Shown here piece by piece: positions 12,996-20,446 of a stretch of 20,446 nucleotides of DNA (position 1 is the first letter of the stretch; each line of letters begins with the position of its first letter). The position numbers were made by a program, and so were the translations under genes. Under the pieces are notes generated by a model. The model did no database searches, was not told the origin of the DNA, and saw nothing but the letters and a program-made list of their open reading frames with translations. The DNA is from JBBEDC01 sp040881505 (GTDB lineage: Bacteria > Patescibacteriota > Andersenbacteria > UBA10190), in NCBI GenBank assembly GCA_040881505.1, contig JBBEDC010000036.1, positions 1-20,446 on the forward strand, given 5' to 3'.

Positions 12996-15900
12996 TTACG
13001 CTTCCTTAGCTGCTTCACCTTCTACCGGAGCCTCTGCCCGCGCTTCAATCGCTTTTGCGCCCGGTTTACGATACCCGGTTCCAGCTGGGATAAGGCGCCC
13101 GATAATAACATTCTCTTTTAATCCAACGAGCTTGTCATCCTTACCGGCAATAGCAGCGTCGATCAGTACTCGAGCAGTTTCCATAAAGGAGGCTGCTGCC
13201 AAGAAGCTGTGAGTAGATAGAGATACCTTGGTAATACCAAGCAGGAGTCTCTCTCCGGTAGCTTCAGCCTTACCAGCCTCTTTAGCTGCTCGGCTAGCTC
13301 TGCGGAACTCTGACAACTCAACGATTCTGCCTGGGATCAGTTCAGTATCACCCGGATCCTGAACGCGGATGCGCGATAACATCTGGCGTACAATAATCTC
13401 TAAGTGCTTGTCGTTAATCGTTTCACCCTGAATTGCATACACCTGCTGCACCTCTTTGAGGATGTATCGCTGTACGGCACGCACTCCGGCGACCTCATAC
13501 AGATCCTGCACATTCATGTGTCCTTCAGTCAGCTGCTGGCCAGCGATAACAACATCACCATTCTTGACGTTTAGGGTAGTGCTAACTGGTACGCTGTAAT
13601 CTTTCGTTTCCTTACCGCCCTTTACGGTAATCGTAATCTCATCCTTTGATTCCTTAACGCTTACCTTGCCTTCGATTTCAGTCATTACAGCCTGTCCTTT
13701 TGGAACACGTGCTTCGAAAAGCTCCTCCACACGAGGCAGACCCTGCGTAATATCATCTCCGGACGTACCTCCAGCGTGGAAGGTACGCATGGTGAGCTGA
13801 GTACCTGGTTCTCCAATGGACTGAGCGGCGACTACTCCAACTGCCTCTCCGATTCTGACTAGCTCATTCTTACCAAGATCCCAGCCATAACATACCTGAC
13901 AGATACCATGATCAGCTCTACAGGTTACCACCGAGCGGACAACGACTTCGCTTAGCTCCATCTTGTCGATCTGCTCAGCCAGCTCTTCGTCAATGAGGGT
14001 GCTGCGGTTGATAACGGTCTTTCCAGTCTTGGCGTCCTTAATACCTTCCGCCAGCACTCGTCCGCGAACACGGCGGCCTAAGGTCGTACCAACTTCCTCG
14101 CTATCAGCGGCTGTTACAATTCCCCCTTCTTTATCACCACAATCTTCCTCATGAACTACTAAGTCTTGAGCTACGTTAACCAAACGACGGGTCAAGTACC
14201 CGGCAGTTGCCGTACGTAGAGCGGTATCAGCCATACCTTTACGAGTACCGTGAGTGGAAAGGAAGTATTCCAGCGCATTAAATCCTTCTTTAAAGCTGCT
14301 CTTAATCGGCAACTCGACTGCGCGTCCGGTTGGACCTGCAACTGTACCTTTCATTCCCACCATCTGCAGGGTCTGAGTCCATGATCCACGAGCGCCAGAG
14401 GCAACCATCGTATGAACACTACCGTGCGGATCAAGCGCTTTTTGAGTCACGGCTGCCATCTCTTCACGAGCCTTCTCCCACACTCCTACAACCATGCGGT
14501 ATCGCTCTTCTTCAGTTAGAAGCCCTTCTTCGAACTGTTCCCGGATTTTTGTAACTTTTTCTTCACCGCGATGAACAATCTCTTCCTTTTCCGGCGGAAC
14601 AGTTAGATCAGTCATACCCCACGACAGACCGCTATGGGTAGCATGCGCGAATCCAAGCTCTTTCATGTCATCCAAGAATTGAGCCGTGCGTTCCTGTCCG
14701 TGCACCATCAAGCTGCGTCCGATAATCTTCTTCAGTCTCGACTTATCAAGCGGATCGTTTATGAACTGATCCTGATCTGGATTAATTTCATGGAAGAGCA
14801 GCCGGCCAACCGTCGTTTCAACTCGCTCGGTTGGGTCTACGGGATTCGGCAAGGTAATACTGGCGTTAACTGCTACCTGGTCGAGCTGGTGAGCCATGAG
14901 AGATTCATTGCGGCTGGCGAATATGCGGCCGGTACCTAAGGCATTTTCTTCAATGCTAGTGATGTAGTACATTCCCAGCACGATATCTTGAGACGCTGAG
15001 GTGGCTGGTTGACCATCGGCGGGCTTAAGCAAATTGTGCGAAGATAACATGATTGTATCAGCTTCCGCTCGCGCCTCATCAGAAAGCGGAACGTGTACGG
15101 CCATCTGATCTCCATCGAAGTCCGCGTTAAACGGTACGGTTACCATCGGATGGATCTGAATCGCCTTACCTTCAATTAATATGGGCTGGAACGCCTGGAT
15201 ACCTAAGCGGTGAAGGGTTGGCGCACGATTAAGCAATACTTTGTGTGTCTTGGTTACCTCTTCAAGCGAATCCCATACTTCCGGAATACCCTGCTCGATC
15301 AAACGGCTGGCAGAACGAATATTATGCGCCAATTCTCGTTCAATTAATTCATGAATGACGAATGGCTTGAATAGCTCTAAAGCCATCAGTTTCGGCAAAC
15401 CGCACTGATGCAGCTTTAACTCAGGTCCAACTACAATAACGGAACGACCAGAGTAATCTACGCGCTTACCTAACAAGTTCTGACGGAATCGCCCCTGCTT
15501 TCCTTTCAACATGTCAGCCAAAGACTTGAGCTGTCGACGCTGTCCAGTTGTGCTAATTGTCGTAGATCCGCGACGGGCTGAGTTATCGATCAAGGCATCA
15601 ACCGCTTCCTGCAACATGCGCTTTTCATTGCGGGTAATAATTTCAGGCGCCCCCAACTCCAGCAGACGCTTCAGACGGTTGTTACGGTTAATAACTCGGC
15701 GATAGAGATCATTTAAATCAGATGCGGCAAAACGACCGCCATCGAGCTGCACCATTGGACGTAAGTCTGGAGGTATAACTGGGAGCTGTGTTAAGAACAT
15801 CCACTCCGGGCGGATATTGGTTTCGATCATACCGCGCACCAAAGAGAGTCGTCGCATAACGCGCTTTTGCTTAGCGGTAGATGCTTCTTCTGCTTCCTGC

Positions 15901-16697
15901 TCCAGCTCAGTTGCGAGCTTTTCCAGATCTATGTGTTCGAATAGGTTGCGGATCGCTTCTGCTCCAATACTGGCTTTGAAAATATGTCCGTACTTCAGAG
16001 ACAAGTCGCGATATTCAACTTCAGAGATAATCTTATGAGAAACAAGCGTCTTGACCTGCTCTTCCGCGTTATCAATCGCCTCTTCCAACTTCTTTAGTTC
16101 CAACTCTTCCTGTTTCTTTAAGTCCTCTTTCTTCTTATCCCGGTTCTTTTCATCTTTCGACAAAGCGCTGCGCAGCTGCTTGTATCCCTGCTTGATCGCA
16201 TCGCGCTTGCTTTGTGATTCGCTGTGCAGGCGGTCAATGACTTCCTTTTTAGCCGTTTCATCAACTTCGGTAATAATGTAAGAGGCGAAGTAAATAACCT
16301 TTTCAAGCTGGCTAACATTAATATCCAGCAACAGCCCCATCTTAGAAGGCACTCCCCGCAAGAACCAGATATGTGAAACAGGCGTGGCTAGACCAATATG
16401 TGCCATGCGTTCGCGTCGGACGATAGAGCGGGTTACTTCGACTCCGCATTTATCACAGACAATGCCCTTGTAACGGATACGTCGGTACTTACCGCAGTAA
16501 CACTCCCAATCTTTGGTTGGTCCAAAAATTCGTTCGTCAAATAATCCATCCTTCTCCGGCTTTTGAGTTCGATAGTTAATCGTTTCAGGTTTTGTAATCT
16601 CTCCGAATGACCAGTCGAGGATTCGCTCTGGAGAAGCCAGAGTTAATCGAATGGAAGTGAAGTCTGCTACTTTTTGTTCGTGATGATCGTATGCCAT
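12996..16697 (-). CDS. rpoC: RNA polymerase beta' subunit
   Basis: A 1233-residue catalytic subunit of RNA polymerase. Visible landmarks: N-terminal zinc site C66, C68, C81, C84; catalytic NADFDGDQM at 524-532, whose three Asp hold the active-site magnesium; KRVDYSGRSVI near 411-421; the trigger-loop GEPGTQLTMRTFHAGG; and the second zinc site ending CRADHGICQVCYG. A Lys/Glu-rich, coiled-coil-like insert of roughly 65 residues (about 150-217) separates the ASYIITEV strand from the KYGHIFKASIGAEAI segment, where E. coli and Bacillus have only a short loop. The C terminus ends in an Ala/Glu tail. The ATG lies 10 nt after the rpoB stop; AAGG overlapping that stop is the only Shine-Dalgarno-like sequence. 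Cotranscribed with rpoB; terminator at 12935-12961. Confidence 0.98.
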   Translation of the reverse strand: MAYDHHEQKVADFTSIRLTLASPERILDWSFGEITKPETINYRTQKPEKDGLFDERIFGPTKDWECYCGKYRRIRYKGIVCDKCGVEVTRSIVRRERMAHIGLATPVSHIWFLRGVPSKMGLLLDINVSQLEKVIYFASYIITEVDETAKKEVIDRLHSESQSKRDAIKQGYKQLRSALSKDEKNRDKKKEDLKKQEELELKKLEEAIDNAEEQVKTLVSHKIISEVEYRDLSLKYGHIFKASIGAEAIRNLFEHIDLEKLATELEQEAEEASTAKQKRVMRRLSLVRGMIETNIRPEWMFLTQLPVIPPDLRPMVQLDGGRFAASDLNDLYRRVINRNNRLKRLLELGAPEIITRNEKRMLQEAVDALIDNSARRGSTTISTTGQRRQLKSLADMLKGKQGRFRQNLLGKRVDYSGRSVIVVGPELKLHQCGLPKLMALELFKPFVIHELIERELAHNIRSASRLIEQGIPEVWDSLEEVTKTHKVLLNRAPTLHRLGIQAFQPILIEGKAIQIHPMVTVPFNADFDGDQMAVHVPLSDEARAEADTIMLSSHNLLKPADGQPATSASQDIVLGMYYITSIEENALGTGRIFASRNESLMAHQLDQVAVNASITLPNPVDPTERVETTVGRLLFHEINPDQDQFINDPLDKSRLKKIIGRSLMVHGQERTAQFLDDMKELGFAHATHSGLSWGMTDLTVPPEKEEIVHRGEEKVTKIREQFEEGLLTEEERYRMVVGVWEKAREEMAAVTQKALDPHGSVHTMVASGARGSWTQTLQMVGMKGTVAGPTGRAVELPIKSSFKEGFNALEYFLSTHGTRKGMADTALRTATAGYLTRRLVNVAQDLVVHEEDCGDKEGGIVTAADSEEVGTTLGRRVRGRVLAEGIKDAKTGKTVINRSTLIDEELAEQIDKMELSEVVVRSVVTCRADHGICQVCYGWDLGKNELVRIGEAVGVVAAQSIGEPGTQLTMRTFHAGGTSGDDITQGLPRVEELFEARVPKGQAVMTEIEGKVSVKESKDEITITVKGGKETKDYSVPVSTTLNVKNGDVVIAGQQLTEGHMNVQDLYEVAGVRAVQRYILKEVQQVYAIQGETINDKHLEIIVRQMLSRIRVQDPGDTELIPGRIVELSEFRRASRAAKEAGKAEATGERLLLGITKVSLSTHSFLAAASFMETARVLIDAAIAGKDDKLVGLKENVIIGRLIPAGTGYRKPGAKAIEARAEAPVEGEAAKEA

Positions 16698-16707
16698 ATG
16701 TGGAGCC

Positions 16708-19700
16708 TTAGCGAATATTAGCTTCTTTAGCTGGCTGGGAAGTTTCCTGAGCCTGCTGTTGGTCTTCTGTTGTGGAGCTCTGTGTCTGGCCGACTAGATC
16801 GACATCAAGAGCTAACCCTTTCATCTCTTTCACCAATACGTCGAAGGCAGCTGGAGTATGAGGCGGCTGAATCTTGCCACCCTTCACGATCGTCTCGTAT
16901 GTCTTGCTGCGTCCGGCCACGTCATCTGACTTTACGGTTAGGATTTCCTGCAAGCTGTAGGCAGCGCCATATGCTTCCAAAGCCCACACTTCCATCTCTC
17001 CAAAGCGCTGTCCGCCGAACTGAGCCTTTCCGCCGAGCGGCTGCTGAGTAACCAGCGAGTATGGGCCCGTGCTGCGCATGTGAATCTTGTCCTCCACTAA
17101 GTGGTGGAGCTTTAAGATGTACATCACGCCGACAGTTACTGGCTTGTCGAACTTCTGGCCAGATAGACCATCATATAGTTCAACTTTTCCATTTTCCGGC
17201 AATCCCGCTTTTTTCAGCTCTGCCTTGATTTCGTCTTCCGTAACACCAGCGAAGGCAGGGGAGGCAGCGTGGTATCCTAAGATCTCCGCAGCCCATCCCA
17301 AATGAGTTTCTAGAATCTGCCCGATATTCATACGAGAGGCCACACCCAACGGGTTAAGCACAATATCAACCGGAGCTCCATCAGAGAGGTACGGCATATC
17401 TTCCTCGCGGACGATTTTAGCGATAACGCCTTTGTTTCCGTGGCGTCCGGCTAACTTGTCACCTACTTGGAGCTTACGGAACTGAGCGATGCTGACCTGT
17501 ACTTGTTTGATAACGCCAGATGGTAGCTTATCGCCCTCTTCGCGAGAGAATGTCTTGATATCAACAACTTTCCCCATCTCGCCGTGCTGCAAGTAGAGAG
17601 AAGTATCCTTCACGTCCTTGGCTTTTTCACCAAAGATAGCGCGCAGGAGACGCTCTTCTGGAGTTAAATCAGTTTCACCTTTATTAGTAACTTTTCCGAT
17701 AAGGATATCGCCAGATCGCACTTCAGCTCCAATGCGGACAACGCCTTCTTCGTCTAAGTTGCGAAGCTTTTCTTCACTAACATTCGGGATATCGCGGGTT
17801 ACTACTTCAGGTCCGAGCTTAGTGTCGCGAACGTCAATAATGAAGTCTTCAATGTGAATAGAGCTAAAGCGATCATCTTTCACGACACGTTCGGAAATAA
17901 CGATAGCGTCTTCAAAGTTTCCGCCGTACCAAGGTACGAAGGCCACCTTCAGGTTTTGTCCGAGAGCCAGCTCACCTTGTTCGGTCGCCGCACCATCAGC
18001 TAACAGGTCGTTCTTTTTGATGCGCTGCCCGATTTCTACCAACGGGTGCTGGGTCATAGCTGTCGATTGATTAGAGCGCTGGAATGCCTGCAGGCGGTAG
18101 ATGTGCTTTTCCTTCTTATCATCAACGATCGTAATGTGCTCCCCATCAACTTCAGTAACCTCGCCATCCGTGTTGCTCAAAACAACTTGTCCGGAGTTAA
18201 GAGCTGCAACTGATTCCATACCAGTACCAACACGAGGCGCGGTCGGGCGCACAGAAGGCACCGCCTGGCGTTGCATGTTCGATCCCATCAATGCGCGCTG
18301 GGCATCGTCGTGTTCGATAAAAGGAATCATACCCGCTGCGAGCGACAAGGCTTGGCTTGGGTAGATATCCATGTAATCAATTTGATCTGCAGATGTTTCT
18401 TCAAAGTTTCCTTCGATACCGCGAGCTTCAACTCGCTCATTCACGAAAGATCCATCAGCTTTAAGCGGTTCGGTAGCATGGGCGATCACTGCCTTATCCT
18501 CTTCGTATGCATCCAGGTAGACGATCTCTTCGGTTACTTTACTGTCTTTAACCTTGCGGTATGGCGTTTCGATAAAGCCATATTCATTCATGCGGCCAAA
18601 GAGGGCCAAATGCCCCACAAGTCCGATGTTCGGTCCTTCTGGAGTCTGTACCGGACAAATACGACCATAGTGAGATTTGTGAACGTCACGAACTTCAAAT
18701 CCGGCTCGGTTTCGATCAAGTCCTCCCGGACCCATCGCACTGACGCGTCGCTTGTGCTCTACCTCTGATAGAGGGTTGGTCTGATCCATGAACTGGGATA
18801 GTTGGGAACTGGTGAAAAATTCCTTAATAGCAGCAATGATTGGACGAGCGTTGATCAGCTGAGACGGCGTCATTTGTTCGATGTCCAACGTGCTCATACG
18901 ATCCTTGGCAATGCGCTCCATACGCATCAAGCCCACACGGAACTTGTTCTGTAGTAACTCTCCAACGGCGCGAACGCGACGATTACCTAAGTGGTCGATA
19001 TCATCTGCGGCATCCTGGGTGTTGTTCAAGCGAATAACTTCAGTGATAACGGCAGCAAGATCTTCAACACGCAGTGTCCGGTGTTCCGGATCTTCAGATA
19101 CATCCATAGAAAGCCGCTGATTCATACGGTGACGACCAACGCGTCCGAAGTCGTATCGGTCAAATCGGAAGAACATATCGTGAATCATCTGCTTGGCGTT
19201 ATCAACAGTCGCCAGATCCCCTGGGCGCAGACGCTTGTATACTTCCTTTAGTCCTTCGGCTTCATCGCTGGCTGCGTCTTTCGCGAGAGTTGCGTCAATG
19301 TAAGATAGCTCCTTATTCGTATCTACTTCAGCAAACAGCTTCTTGATCTCAGCATCAGTAGGTACTCCCATCGCACGCAGCAGGGAAGTCACTGCAACTT
19401 TACGCTTGCGGTCGATCTTAACGTATAGGGCTCCATCAGCCGCTGTTTCAATTTCTAACCAGGCTCCGCGGTTTGGAATAACCTTGGCGCCATACCAGCG
19501 ACGTCCTTTATTAGTGTTACCAGAGAAAAACACTCCAGGAGAGCGGATTAACTGGGATACGATAACGCGCTCCACTCCATTAATAATGAAGGTGCCGCGT
19601 GGGGTCATCACCGGAAACTCTCCGAGATACACTTCCTGTTCTTTCGTCTCTCCAGTTTTCTTGTTCAGTAAACGAACAGCGCAACGTAGAGGTGCTTCAT

Positions 19701-19974
19701 ACGTTGCGTTGCGTTCTCGAGCTGTTTCTTCAGTGTGCTTAGGAGCATCAAGGTAATGGTCGACAAAATGAAGCTCGAGGTTCCCAGCGTAATCATTAAT
19801 AGGGGAGATTTCTTCGAATAGCTCTCCTAGTCCTTTTTCAAAAAACCAGCCGTAAGAGTCTAACTGAGACTCAAGCAGGTTGGTAACGTCTGTTAATTTT
19901 CCTGGTGCTAAAGAAAATGTTGTTCGTTCTCGTACCATGTTTGTGTTGTCGCTGGGGGATGACTTTTTTGCCAT
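16708..19974 (-). CDS. rpoB: RNA polymerase beta subunit
   Basis: A 1088-residue catalytic subunit pairing with beta'. It is shorter than E. coli beta (1342) because large lineage-specific inserts are missing, as in many small-genome bacteria. Landmarks: PVMTPRGTFIINGVERVIVSQL near 121-142; the rifampicin-pocket stretch SSQLSQFMDQTNPLSEVEHKRR at about 389-410; PVQTPEGPNIGL near 441-452; GGNFEDAIVISE; GRHGNKGVIAKI; and the C-terminal STGPYSLVTQQPLGGKAQFGGQRFGEMEVWALEAYGA clamp segment. The last about 25 residues are a Gln/Thr/Ser-rich tail. The start is the first ATG after an in-frame stop, and MAKKSS then a normal beta N terminus supports it. No Shine-Dalgarno. First gene of rpoBC, preceded by a strong promoter and a structured leader of about 228 nt. 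Confidence 0.98.
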   Translation of the reverse strand: MAKKSSPSDNTNMVRERTTFSLAPGKLTDVTNLLESQLDSYGWFFEKGLGELFEEISPINDYAGNLELHFVDHYLDAPKHTEETARERNATYEAPLRCAVRLLNKKTGETKEQEVYLGEFPVMTPRGTFIINGVERVIVSQLIRSPGVFFSGNTNKGRRWYGAKVIPNRGAWLEIETAADGALYVKIDRKRKVAVTSLLRAMGVPTDAEIKKLFAEVDTNKELSYIDATLAKDAASDEAEGLKEVYKRLRPGDLATVDNAKQMIHDMFFRFDRYDFGRVGRHRMNQRLSMDVSEDPEHRTLRVEDLAAVITEVIRLNNTQDAADDIDHLGNRRVRAVGELLQNKFRVGLMRMERIAKDRMSTLDIEQMTPSQLINARPIIAAIKEFFTSSQLSQFMDQTNPLSEVEHKRRVSAMGPGGLDRNRAGFEVRDVHKSHYGRICPVQTPEGPNIGLVGHLALFGRMNEYGFIETPYRKVKDSKVTEEIVYLDAYEEDKAVIAHATEPLKADGSFVNERVEARGIEGNFEETSADQIDYMDIYPSQALSLAAGMIPFIEHDDAQRALMGSNMQRQAVPSVRPTAPRVGTGMESVAALNSGQVVLSNTDGEVTEVDGEHITIVDDKKEKHIYRLQAFQRSNQSTAMTQHPLVEIGQRIKKNDLLADGAATEQGELALGQNLKVAFVPWYGGNFEDAIVISERVVKDDRFSSIHIEDFIIDVRDTKLGPEVVTRDIPNVSEEKLRNLDEEGVVRIGAEVRSGDILIGKVTNKGETDLTPEERLLRAIFGEKAKDVKDTSLYLQHGEMGKVVDIKTFSREEGDKLPSGVIKQVQVSIAQFRKLQVGDKLAGRHGNKGVIAKIVREEDMPYLSDGAPVDIVLNPLGVASRMNIGQILETHLGWAAEILGYHAASPAFAGVTEDEIKAELKKAGLPENGKVELYDGLSGQKFDKPVTVGVMYILKLHHLVEDKIHMRSTGPYSLVTQQPLGGKAQFGGQRFGEMEVWALEAYGAAYSLQEILTVKSDDVAGRSKTYETIVKGGKIQPPHTPAAFDVLVKEMKGLALDVDLVGQTQSSTTEDQQQAQETSQPAKEANIR

Positions 19975-20202
19975 GTGGAGAGATGATTTAATGTATATAA
20001 ATTATGTATACAAACGCACAAAGGCCACAGAGCACCTATACTTACCGAGTGTAGCTGTGGAAACAGACGTGAAGGAGGAGTCACAAACGGTACGAGGTAT
20101 AAAACCTAGCAGAGTGGAAAATGTTTACTCTGCGCACGCATTCGCGCTCCTATATTAGATTTTCTTGATGCACACAGTCCTTGTTTATCGTCAGAGACGA
20201 TA
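19975..20202 (-). promoter_or_regulatory. Structured 5' leader of rpoBC
   Basis: Sequence between the predicted transcript start (about 20202) and the rpoB ATG. From 5' to 3' on the minus strand it holds: a perfect hairpin TATCGTC/GACGATA (20186-20202) right at the 5' end; a small ORF with AGGAG (20106-20141); two overlapping stems, GCGC/GCGC (20132-20147) around that ORF's start and GCAGAGT/ACTCTGC (20109-20133); a short stem presenting CTCCTCCT in its loop (20069-20084); and an AT-rich stretch before rpoB (about 19985-20012), which could be unstructured ribosome-loading sequence or a second promoter. There is no long gene in this stretch. I recognise no known riboswitch or L10-type leader. 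Confidence 0.5.
20106..20141 (-). CDS. Possible 11-residue leader peptide upstream of rpoB
   Basis: ATG at 20141 starts MRAQSKHFPLC and stops at TAG (20106-20108). AGGAG lies 5 nt upstream (20151-20147), better than the signal of any core gene here. The ORF spans the GCAGAGT/ACTCTGC hairpin exactly to its base, so a translating ribosome would open it. The peptide has no amino-acid run of the classical attenuator type. A match of this quality can arise by chance in 228 nt, so it needs conservation to be believed. Confidence 0.35.
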   Translation of the reverse strand: MRAQSKHFPLC

Positions 20203-20208
20203 GGTGAA

Positions 20209-20237
20209 AGTGTATCAGACCTCTATCCAAGTGTCAA
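20209..20237 (-). promoter_or_regulatory. Promoter of rpoBC
   Basis: Perfect TTGACA (20237-20232), exactly 17 bp, then TG-A-TACACT (-10 at 20214-20209, 4 of 6, with extended TGn). The predicted start is near 20202, the first base of a perfect hairpin. A second TTGACT box lies 10 bp upstream of the -35. It is the best-formed promoter in the window, fitting a highly expressed operon. Confidence 0.75.
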
Positions 20238-20295
20238 TAAAAGTCAACAGAAGATATCCACAGGCTAATATTAAATGACTTAGCTGAAAAATAGC

Positions 20296-20446
20296 CTATA
20301 TGCCCTGACCCGAGCGTATTCTTCCTATCATACCTATTATTAGACTCCCCCCTACAATACTCAGCGCAATCACTATCCACCTTCGAACAGACAATTTCTT
20401 ACTTGACTCTTGAGTTATTTTGGGTTCTTTCTCTGATATAAGTTCT
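20296..20446 (-). CDS. 3' end of a membrane-tailed protein, cut by the window edge
   Basis: The last 49 codons of a frame that enters from the right edge and ends in TAG at 20296-20298. Visible residues: a polar Glu/Lys/Ser stretch (ELISEKEPKITQESSKK), a basic LSVRR, one membrane helix (WIVIALSIVGGSLIIGMIG), then RIRSGQGI and stop. It is most likely a tail-anchored or C-terminally anchored envelope protein. Such tails occur in D-Ala-D-Ala carboxypeptidases and many CPR surface proteins, but nothing here decides between them. It is codirectional with rpoBC and ends about 60 nt before its promoter, with no convincing terminator between. Confidence 0.6.
   Translation of the reverse strand, partial: ELISEKEPKITQESSKKLSVRRWIVIALSIVGGSLIIGMIGRIRSGQGI

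Noticed and set aside
19880..20158. Plus-strand 92-codon ORF over the rpoB start and leader
   Set aside because: It runs antisense to the conserved rpoB N terminus and across a promoter-driven leader, and has no recognisable protein character.
20254..20262. ATATCCACA, one mismatch from a DnaA box, near the rpoB promoter
   Set aside because: It is a single site with no cluster of boxes, no dnaA/dnaN neighbours and no AT-rich unwinding element beside it, so there is no support for an origin.
20232..20295. AGGCTA...TAGCCT inverted repeat as a terminator for the right-edge gene
   Set aside because: The loop is over 20 nt and no T run follows the second arm.

Overview
The window looks like a Candidate Phyla Radiation (Patescibacteria) genome, most likely of the Parcubacteria group. 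This is inferred from protein character, not from a marker-gene tree. Three things point that way: rpsF-ssb-rpsR is not followed by rplI (ribosomal protein L9 is missing from several CPR lineages); the beta' subunit carries a Lys/Glu-rich insert between its zinc-binding domain and core; and one very large ORF joins surface-type repeat domains, membrane segments and a glycolytic enzyme. The standard code fits: no ORF needs a recoded UGA.

Layout. Positions 121-1589 are a compact plus-strand unit: rpsF, ssb, rpsR and a small RNHCP-family Cys-rich protein, with a modest terminator hairpin after it. Positions 1641-2063 hold an unrecognised 140-residue protein with the best Shine-Dalgarno of any annotated full-length gene, followed by a rho-independent terminator. 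Everything from 2103 to the right edge is on the minus strand.

Read in the minus direction, the right edge gives the 3' end of a membrane-tailed protein (20296-20446), a strong promoter (TTGACA, 17 bp, TACACT), a roughly 228-nt leader with a possible 11-codon leader ORF and hairpins, then rpoB, rpoC and a perfect terminator hairpin (12935-12961). Next come ftsK, a RodZ-like HTH/membrane protein overlapping it by 7 nt, and recA. Last is a 2195-codon ORF: signal or anchor segment, GLUG solenoid with an inserted jelly-roll, FN3/Ig-like domains, Pro/Thr stalk, heptad region, membrane segments with two transthyretin-like domains, and a complete phosphoglycerate mutase (GpmI) at the C terminus.

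Most of the window is core machinery: ribosome assembly, single-strand binding, transcription, chromosome translocation, cell shape and recombination. The accessory and most novel parts are the giant surface protein/GpmI ORF, the orphan 140-residue protein and the rpoBC leader. There are no tRNA, rRNA, CRISPR or insertion-sequence signatures. The only gene-free stretch over 300 bp is 19975-20295, which is the rpoBC promoter and leader.
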